Source: Asticcacaulis excentricus CB 48 (GTDB lineage Bacteria; Pseudomonadota; Alphaproteobacteria; Caulobacterales; Caulobacteraceae). From it: DNA of 64,000 nt. Of this stretch, positions 25,497 to 34,937 are shown piece after piece. A model generated the notes under the pieces. The model was given only the letters and a program-made list of their open reading frames with translations. It was not told the origin of the DNA and searched no databases. The stretch lies in the NCBI RefSeq assembly GCF_000175215.2, contig NC_014817.1:1-64000 (forward strand), read 5' to 3'. Both the position numbers and the translations under genes were made by a program. The first letter of the stretch is position 1, and each line of letters opens with the position of its first letter.

Positions 25497-26960
25497 TCAA
25501 AAGCGATATCCTGTCATTAGCCCGAAATAGTTCCCATTCTTGCCGCCCGATGCCTTGAAGGCGTCACCGGCGATAAAGCGGGTTTCATAGAGCTTGATTT
25601 GCAGGTTTTTGTTGACCTGCCATGTGGCTTCAAGGTTGAGGTCGGTTCCGATGAATCGATCTTCGCCATAAGGGGCAAAGCTGGCACCCGAAGAGCCTAT
25701 GTAAACTCCATCCGCGGCGTTTTGGCGCCACAAAAAGTCTGGACCAAGGGTCAGCGTCAGGGCTTTCATAGGCTTTAGGGTAAGCGATGGATAGGCATCG
25801 ATCAGGTTGGACAGGTTGAAGAAGCCCGCCTCGCTGATCAGGGGCAAGCGGGGGGCGGGAGCCACAAAGGTTCCCGACTGATTGTCACCGGATTTGTCAT
25901 CGCCGCTGAAAGCATTCAGTCTCAAACCCAGCCGTGGTTCGTATTTCGTATCTGGCCAGCGGTATCCGGCTTCAAACATCACCGCATAGGCCTCGACAGA
26001 TTTGGTGATAAAAGTGCCGGATTGCCTCACCATTTCCACATCAACGTCCCACTGTGACGATTTCTGCCACACGCGCGCCCCCAGACTTTTTCGCTCGTCC
26101 GGGCCAGTACCCTCGAAAAGCGTGCCGCGTGCACGGTTCACGTCGTATCCGTAGAGGTCCAGGTTCAATCCGTATGCGGCTTTGGGCAGGCTTATATAGC
26201 CCCCGCGAAAGTGCGTGTTGCGATTAACAGCGTCATCAAATGTACCTTTTTGTATGTCCACGGGGTAAACGTCAAACAGCGTGACAGAGGCCTGCCCCGT
26301 GAGGCTGTAGGTCAGTTGGGCACCCTGATAGGTGTAACGCATATTCAGCCCTTCGCGCACACCCACAAGCTTTCCATTACCAAGGGGCATTTCAAAGCGT
26401 CCTGGACGCAAGGTCAGGCGTTGCGACTCTGACAGGGGGAGGGTTACATCCACAAAAGCCTGATAAATGTCCAGTTTATCCTGATTGGGCACCGTCGCCG
26501 CGGTTTCACCGGTTTCCCGATTATCCCCAAGCTCGACATAAGCCCTGAGGTACGGGTTCGCGTGCAGATCGGCGGATAGCCTAAGGCGGGTCTGGGTGGG
26601 GGTGTTCGCGTCTGCCTTTCGCAAGCCCAGCGATGAATGGGTCCAGTCAGTGTAATAAACGCGCGCCTCGCCCCCCAAAGTCAGATAGGCTCCGCTCTGA
26701 CCAAGTCTTATGTGTTTGACGCGTTGGGTGAAGGGGGCGTTGTCTTCTGGTTCTGCGGTCCAGTCTTCCGCCCACCGATGCGTTTGAAAGGCTTTTGGAG
26801 CGCCGGCTCGGCCGCCTGGAACCGGTTCTGCGGGCGCAGCGAGCCGGGCGGGAGAAGTGTTGACGGCGATGGCTGTGTCCGGGAGCGTTTGCGCCTGGGC
26901 GGCAAAAGTGCAGAGGCTCAAACCGGCTACAGAGGCCGTTGTAAAGAGGTGGGTTTTCAT
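25497..26960 (-). CDS. Alginate-export-family outer-membrane porin
   Basis: A 487-residue beta-barrel protein with a signal peptide (ending FAAQAQ) and a porin-like region matching the alginate_exp type: LTLGGEARVYYTDWTHSSLG, then TQTRLRLSADLHANPYLRAYVELGD and RFEMPLGNGKLVGVREG. The protein ends in a barrel-closing YRF. A GGAGG ribosome site sets the ATG. Such porins often accompany aromatic-acid catabolic genes and pass small organic acids. It starts 13 nt downstream of the MFS importer, so I infer it supplies outer-membrane entry for gallate. Confidence 0.85.
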   Translation of the reverse strand: MKTHLFTTASVAGLSLCTFAAQAQTLPDTAIAVNTSPARLAAPAEPVPGGRAGAPKAFQTHRWAEDWTAEPEDNAPFTQRVKHIRLGQSGAYLTLGGEARVYYTDWTHSSLGLRKADANTPTQTRLRLSADLHANPYLRAYVELGDNRETGETAATVPNQDKLDIYQAFVDVTLPLSESQRLTLRPGRFEMPLGNGKLVGVREGLNMRYTYQGAQLTYSLTGQASVTLFDVYPVDIQKGTFDDAVNRNTHFRGGYISLPKAAYGLNLDLYGYDVNRARGTLFEGTGPDERKSLGARVWQKSSQWDVDVEMVRQSGTFITKSVEAYAVMFEAGYRWPDTKYEPRLGLRLNAFSGDDKSGDNQSGTFVAPAPRLPLISEAGFFNLSNLIDAYPSLTLKPMKALTLTLGPDFLWRQNAADGVYIGSSGASFAPYGEDRFIGTDLNLEATWQVNKNLQIKLYETRFIAGDAFKASGGKNGNYFGLMTGYRF

Positions 26961-26972
26961 CACGGCCTCCAA

Positions 26973-28280
26973 TCAGGCGACGCTGTGTTCACGGTAACGG
27001 ACGCGGGTTAGCGCCAGGGCGCCGACAGCCGTTCCGGAGGCGAGGGCGATCGCAACGGCGGGTAAAAGCCATCCGTGTGTAAATAGCAGACCCGCCAGAA
27101 CCGGCCCCAGGGCGGCACCTGCCCGGCCTATGCCTATGACGAAACCAGTTCCGCCGGCGCGCAAAGACGCAGGAAAGGATTGCGCGATGACGGCATAAAG
27201 CCCGGCGGTTGCCCCATTGGTAAAAAAGCCGCCGATGCAAGCCACGAGAGACAGTGCCGCCAATGTGTGGAAGCCCTGACCGAAGATGGCCACCGTAACA
27301 GCCCCCATCAACATGGCCCCGACAACCAGTTTACGTACGCCAACCTTTTGTGTGAGCAGGCTCATTGTGAAGGCACCCGTGGCGCCACCGACGTTTGCCC
27401 AGACAAGTACGCTGCCGGCCAAAGAAGGCGCAAACCCAAAGTCCGCGACAATCTTCGGGATCCATTTTACGAGAAAATAGAAGGTCATCATGTGCCCGAA
27501 GTAGGCGAGAGTCAGAAGGACGGTCACAATAGCCATATTGGGTTTGAACAGCGCCACGAGGCTCGCCTTTGACGTCTGGGCCTCGCGCGGCGGCAATGCG
27601 TCCAGAACCGCCCGCCCCTGGCGTTTCAGGCTCTTGTTTATCTTCTCAAGCGCACCCTTTGGCCGTTTATGCAAAAGGAAGGCGATAGTTTCCGGGACGA
27701 GCCAGAAGACGATAGGAATGAAGGCAAGGGTAATTGCCGCGCCGATCTCAAAAACCGTCTGCCAGCGCCCCGTTATTCCCATGAGCCAGGACGCCAGCAT
27801 GCCGCCGAGGATGGCTCCGATCGGATATCCCCCCGTCATGATGGCTACGGACAAATTGCGGCGTCGGGCATTTGAGCATTCCGCCACCACAGCGTTCGTT
27901 GCGGCCAGCATCCCGCCGATACCCAGACCGGTAAACAGACGAAACGCCGACAAGCTCACGACGTCCTGAGCAATGGATGCAAGCCCCATCCCAAGACCCA
28001 TGATCACAAGGCAGGTCAATATCGTCGGACGTCGGCCAAGGCGATCGGCGAGGGTGCCCAGCGACAAGGCTCCGATCCCCATGCCAAACAGTTCCATAGA
28101 CAGCACCAGCCCTAACGCCGCGCGATCAATACCCCAGTCTTTTGCGATACCAGGGGCGGCGAAGCTGATTGAGAGGACGTCAAACCCGTCAAGGGCGTTC
28201 AGTGCTGTGGCGATACCAATCGCCAAAATCTGGCGAAAATGCATAGGTTCACGCGCAATGATTGAGCGGGGATCTTCCAT
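26973..28280 (-). CDS. MFS aromatic acid:proton symporter (AAHS family), probable gallate importer
   Basis: A 435-residue permease with 12 predicted membrane segments. It carries the AAHS signatures: N-terminal ALNALDGFDVLSISFAAP, the loop LADRLGRRPTI, and PETIAFLLHKRPKGALEKINK in the central loop. PcaK, GalT and related carriers import hydroxybenzoates. Its position between the porin and gallate dioxygenase genes points to gallate or protocatechuate as substrate. GGAG lies before the ATG. Confidence 0.9.
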   Translation of the reverse strand: MEDPRSIIAREPMHFRQILAIGIATALNALDGFDVLSISFAAPGIAKDWGIDRAALGLVLSMELFGMGIGALSLGTLADRLGRRPTILTCLVIMGLGMGLASIAQDVVSLSAFRLFTGLGIGGMLAATNAVVAECSNARRRNLSVAIMTGGYPIGAILGGMLASWLMGITGRWQTVFEIGAAITLAFIPIVFWLVPETIAFLLHKRPKGALEKINKSLKRQGRAVLDALPPREAQTSKASLVALFKPNMAIVTVLLTLAYFGHMMTFYFLVKWIPKIVADFGFAPSLAGSVLVWANVGGATGAFTMSLLTQKVGVRKLVVGAMLMGAVTVAIFGQGFHTLAALSLVACIGGFFTNGATAGLYAVIAQSFPASLRAGGTGFVIGIGRAGAALGPVLAGLLFTHGWLLPAVAIALASGTAVGALALTRVRYREHSVA

Positions 28281-28348
28281 AAGCGTCTCCGTTACCTCTT
28301 CGAAACATCGAGAGGTTTATTTATTGAATAGGGATGAGGGGCTTGCGA

Positions 28349-29611
28349 CTACAGCTTCGGGGCGACCGAGTAGGTGACCTGCTGATTGCGCGTCTTCTGG
28401 AACGTTTCGAGGCTTTCACCGCGCATGGCGGCGTAGATGTGGAGGTTTGAGATGCCGCAGACCGCGCCCAGTTTCTCAAGTAGGAAGAAGATTACCCCGT
28501 AATGTATGAGGCCTCGCCAATCCCGACGCCGCAGAAGATCGCGCTCATCAGCAGAGAGGCCCGCCGCCTCAAAACAGGCTTCCTCATCCTGACGAAACCG
28601 GGTGCGAAACTCAGGCACAATCAACTGATGCAGGAACTTATTGAGGCGATACCCCGTTGCGCTGCGCTCAAGCGTGTAAGGATAGGTGCCTTCTAGGGCT
28701 TCCGCGCCCGCGAGTTGATGGGCCATATGGCCCCTGTGCGCGCTTTGGGCTTCAGGGCTTGCGCTTTCAGTGTGTGCGGGTTCGAAGACCGCTGTCGCAA
28801 TGCCTGTCATCGAGGGGAGGTAGTAGCTTTTGTGCAAGCAGCGTATCTGGTCGGGCAACGCACCGCGCATGATCAGCCACATGATGACCTCGGCGCCCTC
28901 CAGGCCGCCAAGCGTCGCATACTGCGCGTGCGTCATGGACGCGAGTTGCTCAGGATCTTCTTCGATCAACTCCATAAAACGCGCATCCCATTCAGGGTTG
29001 TTAAACCCCGCCCGTTCGCCGTGAACCTGATGCGACAGGCCGCCCGTGGCCACAATGGCCACATCAAGGTCTTCCGGATAGCTTTCGATTGCCTTGCGCA
29101 GGGCCTGCCCCAGCTTGAAGCAACGGCGCGCGGTGGGCAGGGGGAACTGCAAAACGCCTACCTGCAGGGGGACAATCTGAACCGGCCAATCGGCCTGGGC
29201 GTCCGGCATCAGTACTGAAAGGGGCGAAAAGCACCCGTGGTCAAGCGGCTTGTCGCGGAAAAAGGCCATATCGAATTCATCAGCCATGAGGCTTTGACCT
29301 ATATGGCGCGCGAGCCCTGCGTGCCCTTTGACTGCGGGCAGGTCCCTCGATCCGCCACCTTCATCAGCCACCCGATACTGGTCATCAACGCCCAGACAGA
29401 AGGCGGAATAGTGGTCGAAAAAAAAGGACGTGATGTGGTCGTTGTAGATAAAAAACAGCACATCAGGTTTACGCTTGACCAACCAGTCCTGAACAGGGGT
29501 GTAGGCATCAAAGATCGGCTTCCAGGCCGGATCAGCCTGCTTATTGGTGTCGCGGGCGAAGCCAATCGTCGGCGTATGCGAGCTGGCGATCGCGCCAATT
29601 ATCTGAGCCAT
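28349..29611 (-). CDS. galA: Gallate dioxygenase (LigAB-type ring-cleaving enzyme)
   Basis: A 420-residue type-II extradiol dioxygenase that opens gallate to 4-oxalomesaconate. The length and fused organisation (catalytic LigB-like part, residues 1-280, plus LigA-like tail with the RLNKFLHQLIVPEFR...DLLRRRDWRGLIHYGVIFFLLEKL pattern) match GalA and DesB rather than separate LigA/LigB. Fe(II) ligands line up with His12, His59 and a Glu near 241; other active-site histidines fall near 125 and 194. All downstream steps are encoded within 8 kb, which supports gallate over protocatechuate as substrate. Confidence 0.92.
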   Translation of the reverse strand: MAQIIGAIASSHTPTIGFARDTNKQADPAWKPIFDAYTPVQDWLVKRKPDVLFFIYNDHITSFFFDHYSAFCLGVDDQYRVADEGGGSRDLPAVKGHAGLARHIGQSLMADEFDMAFFRDKPLDHGCFSPLSVLMPDAQADWPVQIVPLQVGVLQFPLPTARRCFKLGQALRKAIESYPEDLDVAIVATGGLSHQVHGERAGFNNPEWDARFMELIEEDPEQLASMTHAQYATLGGLEGAEVIMWLIMRGALPDQIRCLHKSYYLPSMTGIATAVFEPAHTESASPEAQSAHRGHMAHQLAGAEALEGTYPYTLERSATGYRLNKFLHQLIVPEFRTRFRQDEEACFEAAGLSADERDLLRRRDWRGLIHYGVIFFLLEKLGAVCGISNLHIYAAMRGESLETFQKTRNQQVTYSVAPKL

Positions 29612-29768
29612 GAGGACTAACTTTCACGTGGTCTTTGGCAACGCCACTCGGTGACTGGCGTGAGCCTGATGTATCCCTGATAGCCTGCGATGCATTGCCC
29701 GCTGGCTTGTAAGTTACCTTAGTGCTGACGTGAAACGGTGCAAAACGCAAAACGGATTTGTGCACAGG

Positions 29769-29787
29769 CTATAGAGTTATGTTATAG
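29769..29787. promoter_or_regulatory. LysR-type dyad upstream of the first tandem-HTH regulator
   Basis: CTATA-N9-TATAG gives a perfect 5-bp dyad with the T-N11-A spacing of LysR sites. It lies 7 nt before the regulator ATG in the gallate dioxygenase/regulator divergent region, so autoregulation is plausible. Confidence 0.45.
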
Positions 29788-29794
29788 ACTGTTC

Positions 29795-31036
29795 ATGTCT
29801 GATCCTAGCACGTTCAATCTTAGACATCTGGAAGCGGCGGCTGAGGTAGCACGCCTGGGGGCAATAAGTCGTGCATCGGCGGCTGTAAATCTATCGCAAC
29901 CCACGCTGACGCAAGGCATAGCGAAGCTTGAATTGCAAATAGGTCATCGTCTGTTTAATCGGGAAAGTGGGGGGTGCACGCCGACCTCGGCCGGTCAGCT
30001 ATTCATACCCCGTGTCAACAGAGCCCTAACTCGCATTGAAGAATGCTGTAGCCACATCCGAAAAGTGGGCCGGCTTTCGCCAATTTCGTTTCCGCAGCGA
30101 CATATTTCATCGACCCAGCTTCGGGCGTTCCTGTTTGTCGAACGCTTCGGCAGTTTCAGTGAGGCGGCGCGGCAGCTTTCGCTGTCCCAGCCGGCCATCC
30201 ATCGGGCCACGCGTGAACTTGAACTGGTCCTGGGCGTTTCGCTGCTTGTGAGGGTGGGGCAATACCTTCGTCCCACGGCATCCGGCGAGCGTCTCGGGAG
30301 GGATGTGCGCCTCGCGCTGGCGGAACTGCGGGCGGGACTTGATGATATTGCGTCGTTAAGTTCCGTCCATTCCGGGCGACTCACCATCGGTACCCTGCCT
30401 CTGGCCAGGGCCGCCTTGCTGCCGCAAGCCCTGTCTCGCTTTTATGCTGTGGCTCCCGGGGCGGAGATTGTTGTTCTGGAGGGACCCTATCTTGAGCACC
30501 TCTCCGCCCTTCAGGGCGGTGAGATTGATGTGATCATCGGCGCGCTTAGGAGCACTGAAGCCCTGTCCGATATCCGACAGGTTTCACTGTTTGAGGATGA
30601 TCTCTATATCGTCGGGCGTAAAGGGCATCCCCTCGACGGTCAGCCTGTCGTCGATAATGCCTTGTCGTCTTACCCCTGGGTAATCGGCGCACCTGGTGCC
30701 CCCATGCGCCTTTATTGGGAGCGCTTGTTTCAGAACACCCCAAGGCCGACGCAGACGGTCCAGTGCAGTTCCGTACTGACAACCCGAGGCCTCCTTCTTG
30801 CCGGTGACTGGCTGGCCCTGATGTCCGCCGACCAGTTTCGAATTGAACAGGCGGCAGGACTATTGCAACCCTTGAGCGGTCGTCTGCCGGGTTCCAGACG
30901 AGACATTGGTATCACTATGCGGCGCGACTGGTTGCCGAGCTCTTTGCAGGCCGCGTTTCTCGAAACCCTGAAAGAGGTTGCCACCGAACGACGCTCAGGC
31001 AGCGCGGACCAGAGCCGCCTTGAAGGCGTTATATAG
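29795..31036 (+). CDS. LysR-type regulator with two tandem HTH domains
   Basis: A 413-residue regulator, about 100 longer than normal LysR proteins because the DNA-binding domain is duplicated. The first HTH is at residues 6-66 (LEAAAEVARLGAISRASAAV, LSQPTLTQGIAKLE) and the second at about 103-163 (LRAFLFVERFGSFSEAARQL, LSQPAIHRATREL). The effector domain follows from about 190 (GRLTIGTLPLARAALLPQAL). It is divergent from gallate dioxygenase, and its 3' end overlaps that of a paralogous regulator by 42 bp. It is the likely regulator of the dioxygenase-importer-porin arm. Confidence 0.9.
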   Translation: MSDPSTFNLRHLEAAAEVARLGAISRASAAVNLSQPTLTQGIAKLELQIGHRLFNRESGGCTPTSAGQLFIPRVNRALTRIEECCSHIRKVGRLSPISFPQRHISSTQLRAFLFVERFGSFSEAARQLSLSQPAIHRATRELELVLGVSLLVRVGQYLRPTASGERLGRDVRLALAELRAGLDDIASLSSVHSGRLTIGTLPLARAALLPQALSRFYAVAPGAEIVVLEGPYLEHLSALQGGEIDVIIGALRSTEALSDIRQVSLFEDDLYIVGRKGHPLDGQPVVDNALSSYPWVIGAPGAPMRLYWERLFQNTPRPTQTVQCSSVLTTRGLLLAGDWLALMSADQFRIEQAAGLLQPLSGRLPGSRRDIGITMRRDWLPSSLQAAFLETLKEVATERRSGSADQSRLEGVI

Positions 31037-32173
31037 TTGAGTGGGGCGGAAGTGTTTTCGCTCAGCCATCCCTATCGTGCGTTCGGTTCCATCTAGGGGC
31101 GCGCCGATGACCACAAGAGAGCCGGCCTCAAGTTCGAAAGACACCTGCCGTGGGGACAGGGGCGTGACGATATCTGTCAGGCTCAGAAGGCCCCGAAGCG
31201 CTGCCAAAGACCCACATTCCACGGTTTCTCTGGGCGCGCTGAGATTATGACGCGCGAAAAAAGCGTCGAACATCTGTCGGGCGGGCGTATCCGGCCGGGG
31301 CAGAGCCCATGTCAGTGTCCGCAAGAGTTCAGGTGTGACGGTCCTGCGGCCCGCCAACGGGTGCCCAGATCGGGCGATTATCGATAGGGGGTCGGAGAAT
31401 AAGGGGTACTGAACGATATCGGTGGTGTCTTTTTCTGGTCTTAAGGCGCCGATGACCATGTCAACCTCTCCATCAATGAGGCCGTGCCTCAGTTCCGCAT
31501 AGGAACCATCGGTTACCTTGATGCGTGCAGAAGGATAGGCGGAAATAATATCCGCGATGGCAGTGGGCGCCCAGATGGCGCGAGCAAGAGGCAGGACGCC
31601 AATTCGCAACTGGCCGTCAAATACCCCCTTTTTTTCCATCATGGCTTCGCGCGCGAGTTCAAGTCCACGAAGGGTGAGCGCCGAGGCCCGCGATACCGCT
31701 TCTCCGACGGGTGTCAGGGCGACACCGTAGGGTGTGCGTCGCCATAAGCTGAGCCCGCTCAGTGTCTCCATCTCTCGCGCCGCGCGATGAACCGCGGCTG
31801 CTGCCATATTCAGGCTTTGAGCCGCGAGGTTAAAGCGGCCGGTTCGAGACAAGGCAATGACGGTTCGGAGATGGAGTTCGTTTACCTGGCGTGGCCAGAC
31901 CGGGCTAAGCTGTGTCCCTTTCGCACACTGTCCGGCCGTCTCGGTGAGAATCTCAAACGCCTCGGCGCTGCGGGCGCAGAAAACCTCTCCTTCGGGGGTA
32001 GGGCGCATGCCTTTTGAGGATCGCTCAAAGAGCGGCGTGTCTAGTTCCGCTTCCAGACGGCCAATCGCTTCGGTAACGCTGGGCTGCGACAGATGCAACC
32101 GTTCCGCGGCACCCGCGGCGCTTCCGGTTTGACGGATAGCCAGTGCAACTCTGATACGTCGAAACTTGATCAT
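30995..32173 (-). CDS. Second LysR-type regulator with two tandem HTH domains
   Basis: A 392-residue paralogue of the neighbouring regulator with the same double-HTH plan: HTH1 at about residues 4-62 (IRQTGSAAGAAERLHLSQPS) and HTH2 at about 95-155 (LRTVIALSRTGRFNLAAQSL, AAAAVHRAAREMETL). The effector domain contains GQLRIGVLPLARAIWAPTAI and EVDMVIGALRPEKDTTD, mirroring its partner. It is divergent from the aldolase-led operon and probably controls it. The ATG at 32173 is preferred because residues encoded upstream do not resemble the family. The convergent genes overlap tail to tail. Confidence 0.9.
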   Translation of the reverse strand: MIKFRRIRVALAIRQTGSAAGAAERLHLSQPSVTEAIGRLEAELDTPLFERSSKGMRPTPEGEVFCARSAEAFEILTETAGQCAKGTQLSPVWPRQVNELHLRTVIALSRTGRFNLAAQSLNMAAAAVHRAAREMETLSGLSLWRRTPYGVALTPVGEAVSRASALTLRGLELAREAMMEKKGVFDGQLRIGVLPLARAIWAPTAIADIISAYPSARIKVTDGSYAELRHGLIDGEVDMVIGALRPEKDTTDIVQYPLFSDPLSIIARSGHPLAGRRTVTPELLRTLTWALPRPDTPARQMFDAFFARHNLSAPRETVECGSLAALRGLLSLTDIVTPLSPRQVSFELEAGSLVVIGAPLDGTERTIGMAERKHFRPTQLYNAFKAALVRAA

Positions 32174-32275
32174 AATGAGGCAAGAGTAACAAAAACCTAT
32201 AGCCAGCGCCACCCTTCCGATTTCCGCTTTTGCATGCCCCGCGGTATCCACGTCTTAAAAGATTGTGAGGAAGAC

Positions 32276-32965
32276 ATGCCTGTTGTTGTTACTGATATAA
32301 AGCGCCCGGATCCTTCCGCCGTTGCCACACTGGCGCGGCACGGCGTCGCTACGGTGCATGAAGCGCAGGGCCGTAAAGGCCTCATGGCGGCCTATATCCG
32401 GCCGATCTATCCCGTTACTATTGCCGGTCCGGCCGTAACAGTGGAGTTGGCGCCCGGTGATAACTGGATGATCCACGTCGCCGTGGAACAGTGCCAGCCG
32501 GGTGATGTCCTGGTCGTGACCCCGACTTCACCGAGTGAAGATGGCTATTTCGGCGACCTTCTGGCCACCTCGCTCAAAGCGCGCGGTGTGCGTGGTCTGA
32601 TTATCAATGCCGGCGTGCGCGACACCGCAACTCTTGAGGAGATCGGATTTCCTGTCTGGTCAAAGGCTATCTTCGCGCGCGGTTGCGTTCGGGCCACATT
32701 AGGCAATGTCAATATACCGGTCGTCTGCGCCGACGCCTATGTGCGCCCGGGCGACGTCATCGTGGCCGACCGGGACGGCGTTTGTGTGGTGCCTCAGGAA
32801 AAGGCAGTTGAAGTCGCTGCCAAAGCCGATGCCCGCGCCGCTTCCGAAGAAGCGCGCCGGAAACGCTTCGAGAACGGCGAGCTGGGTCTCGACATCTATG
32901 ACATGCGTCAGAAGTTGACGGAAATGGGTCTGATCTACGTGTCTCAGGCGGATTATCTGAAATGA
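32276..32965 (+). CDS. ligK: 4-carboxy-4-hydroxy-2-oxoadipate aldolase
   Basis: A 229-residue RraA-fold class-II aldolase that splits 4-carboxy-4-hydroxy-2-oxoadipate into pyruvate and oxaloacetate, the last step of the gallate route (LigK, GalC, ProA). Characteristic segments are ATVHEAQGRKGLM, the PGDNWMIHVAVEQCQPGDVLVV core and GLIINAGVRDTATL, with the metal/substrate Arg-Asp pair. The ATG follows GAGG; longer in-frame extensions run into the divergent regulator. The last 4 nt overlap the next gene. Confidence 0.93.
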   Translation: MPVVVTDIKRPDPSAVATLARHGVATVHEAQGRKGLMAAYIRPIYPVTIAGPAVTVELAPGDNWMIHVAVEQCQPGDVLVVTPTSPSEDGYFGDLLATSLKARGVRGLIINAGVRDTATLEEIGFPVWSKAIFARGCVRATLGNVNIPVVCADAYVRPGDVIVADRDGVCVVPQEKAVEVAAKADARAASEEARRKRFENGELGLDIYDMRQKLTEMGLIYVSQADYLK

Positions 32966-34050
32966 GCCAGCGTGCCATCCCGGCCAGCCTGATGCGCGGT
33001 GGTACGTCAAAAGGACTCTATGTCCTCAAGACGGATTTGCCCGTCGATGAGGCGACGCGCAATGCTGTCCTGCTGGCCGCCATGGGGTCGCCTGATCCGC
33101 GTCAGATCGATGGCGTGGGCGGCGCGCATCCGCTGACCAGCAAGATAGCCGTGGTGTCAAAGTCGGATCGTCCCGACGCCGATATCGACTATCTGTTTTT
33201 GCAAGTTTTTCCGGACAAGGCGATTGTTGCGGACCAGCAGAATTGCGGAAACATCCTTGCGGGGATCGGTCCCTTTGCCATCGAAAGCGGGCTGATTCCG
33301 GCGACCGGAGATATGACGACGGTCCGTATCTTCATGGTCAATACAGCCTCCATCGCCGAGGCGACGGTCCAGACACCCGGTGGGCGCGTCACCTATACAG
33401 GTGAGGCGCGCATAGACGGCGTGCCGGGGACGCACGCGCCAGTCATGCTCAACTTCCTCGACGTGGCGGGGTCGTCCTGCGGGCGGCTTTTGCCGAGTGG
33501 AAACCCAGTGGATGAGATCGACGGTGTAAAGGTCACCCTGATCGACAACGGCATGCCGGTCGTGGTCATGCAGGCTTCGGATTTCGGCCTGAGTGGCTCA
33601 GAAAGTCCCGAAGAGATAGAGGCCAACGCCGAAGTGTGTGCGCGCGTTGAAGCGATCCGCCTCAAGGCTGGCCCGTTGATGAACCTCGGTGATGTGACCA
33701 GCAAGTCGGTGCCGAAAATGACGCTGATTTCTCCGGCGCGTGAGGGCGGCGACGTCTCGACCCGCACGTTTATCCCTCATCGTGTGCATGACGCCATCGG
33801 TGTTCTGGGCGCGGTCAGCGTCGCGACGGCGCTGGCACTTAAGGGGTCGGTGGCGGGTGGCGAAGGCATATCCGGTGCGAAGACCTTCGATATTGAGCAT
33901 CCGACCGGCTTTTTCAGCATTGAAATGGCGGTGAGCGGTGAGGCGGCGGATCTGAAGGTTACCCGATCGGCCCTGTTACGTACCGCGCGCCTCCTGATGC
34001 GCGGCGAGGTGCTGGTACCGGAAAGCCTATGGTCGGAGGACGCGGCATGA
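32962..34050 (+). CDS. galD: 4-oxalomesaconate tautomerase (GalD, PrpF-like)
   Basis: A 362-residue PrpF-family isomerase converting the enol/keto tautomers of 4-oxalomesaconate after gallate ring cleavage. Family hallmarks are PASLMRGGTSKGLYV at the N-terminus, DGVGGAHPLTSKIAVVS, DQQNCGNILAGIGPFAIE and MLNFLDVAGSSCGRLLPSG. Starts and stops overlap both neighbours as ATGA, indicating tight translational coupling in the operon. Confidence 0.92.
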   Translation: MSQRAIPASLMRGGTSKGLYVLKTDLPVDEATRNAVLLAAMGSPDPRQIDGVGGAHPLTSKIAVVSKSDRPDADIDYLFLQVFPDKAIVADQQNCGNILAGIGPFAIESGLIPATGDMTTVRIFMVNTASIAEATVQTPGGRVTYTGEARIDGVPGTHAPVMLNFLDVAGSSCGRLLPSGNPVDEIDGVKVTLIDNGMPVVVMQASDFGLSGSESPEEIEANAEVCARVEAIRLKAGPLMNLGDVTSKSVPKMTLISPAREGGDVSTRTFIPHRVHDAIGVLGAVSVATALALKGSVAGGEGISGAKTFDIEHPTGFFSIEMAVSGEAADLKVTRSALLRTARLLMRGEVLVPESLWSEDAA

Positions 34051-34937
34051 GTGTGAAAACCATCCTCTTCCTGGGGTTTGGTGAGGTGGGGCAGGCCCTC
34101 GCGGCCGCATTGCAGGTACGCGCCGATCTCACCTTGAAAACCTTCGATCTGAACCTCGCCGACGCAAGCTCTGCGGTCGCACGGGCCGCGGCACGATTGG
34201 AAATCGTCCGGTGCCGTACGGCTGTTGAGGCGGCGCACGGAGCTGACTTGATTATTTCAGCGGTGACAGCGGCTCAGACCATTTCAGCCGCTCAAAGTCT
34301 TACCGGCGGCCTCAAGCGCGGGGCCATCTATCTCGACCTCAACTCGGCGGCTCCTGGGACTAAGTTCGAGGCAGCTCTGGCCATAGAAGGCACAGGCGGA
34401 CGGTTTATTGAGGCCTCCGTGATGTCGCCGATCTACCCTCAGACCATCGCTGCTCCCATCCTGCTCAGTGGCCGTCATGCCCGTGATGTCCTGCCGGTCC
34501 TACAGGGGCTGGGCTTTACGGGCGCGAAATTCTGTTCAGATAGCTGGGGTCGCGCTTCCGCCACCAAGCTGTGCCGCAGCGTGATGATTAAGGGGCTTGA
34601 GGCGCTGATCACGGAGTCCTTGCTGGCGGCGCGTTTTCACGGGGTTGAGGACGAGGTTCTGGCCTCGCTCAACAATCTGTTCCCACATCCTGATTGGCCC
34701 GGTTATGCCCGTTACATGATTTCGCGCACGCTGGAACACGGTACGCGCCGTGCCGAAGAAATGTTCGAGGCGGTAAAGACCGTGGAGCAAGCTGGGCTTT
34801 CCGCCCTGATGGCCAGGGCCACGGCGCACCGCCAAGCGGAGATGCCCGCTTTTGCCTCAGCCCTGCGTGAGGCCGATCTTATCAGAATGCTCGACGCCAT
34901 AAGGGCGCAACTCACTCAGGAGGAGGCGGCTCAATGA
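34047..34937 (+). CDS. NAD(P)-dependent oxidoreductase with DUF1932, role in gallate operon unknown
   Basis: A 296-residue protein with an N-terminal Rossmann fold (GFGEVG, residues 8-13) like 3-hydroxyisobutyrate and 6-phosphogluconate dehydrogenases, and a C-terminal DUF1932 domain (about 190-260, TKLCRSVMIKGLEALITESLLAA). It is translationally coupled on both sides to confirmed gallate genes. No step of the known gallate-to-pyruvate route needs this dehydrogenase, so it may recycle a side product or extend the pathway to another substrate; that is inference. Similar proteins recur near ligJ-type genes. Confidence 0.85.
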   Translation: MSVKTILFLGFGEVGQALAAALQVRADLTLKTFDLNLADASSAVARAAARLEIVRCRTAVEAAHGADLIISAVTAAQTISAAQSLTGGLKRGAIYLDLNSAAPGTKFEAALAIEGTGGRFIEASVMSPIYPQTIAAPILLSGRHARDVLPVLQGLGFTGAKFCSDSWGRASATKLCRSVMIKGLEALITESLLAARFHGVEDEVLASLNNLFPHPDWPGYARYMISRTLEHGTRRAEEMFEAVKTVEQAGLSALMARATAHRQAEMPAFASALREADLIRMLDAIRAQLTQEEAAQ

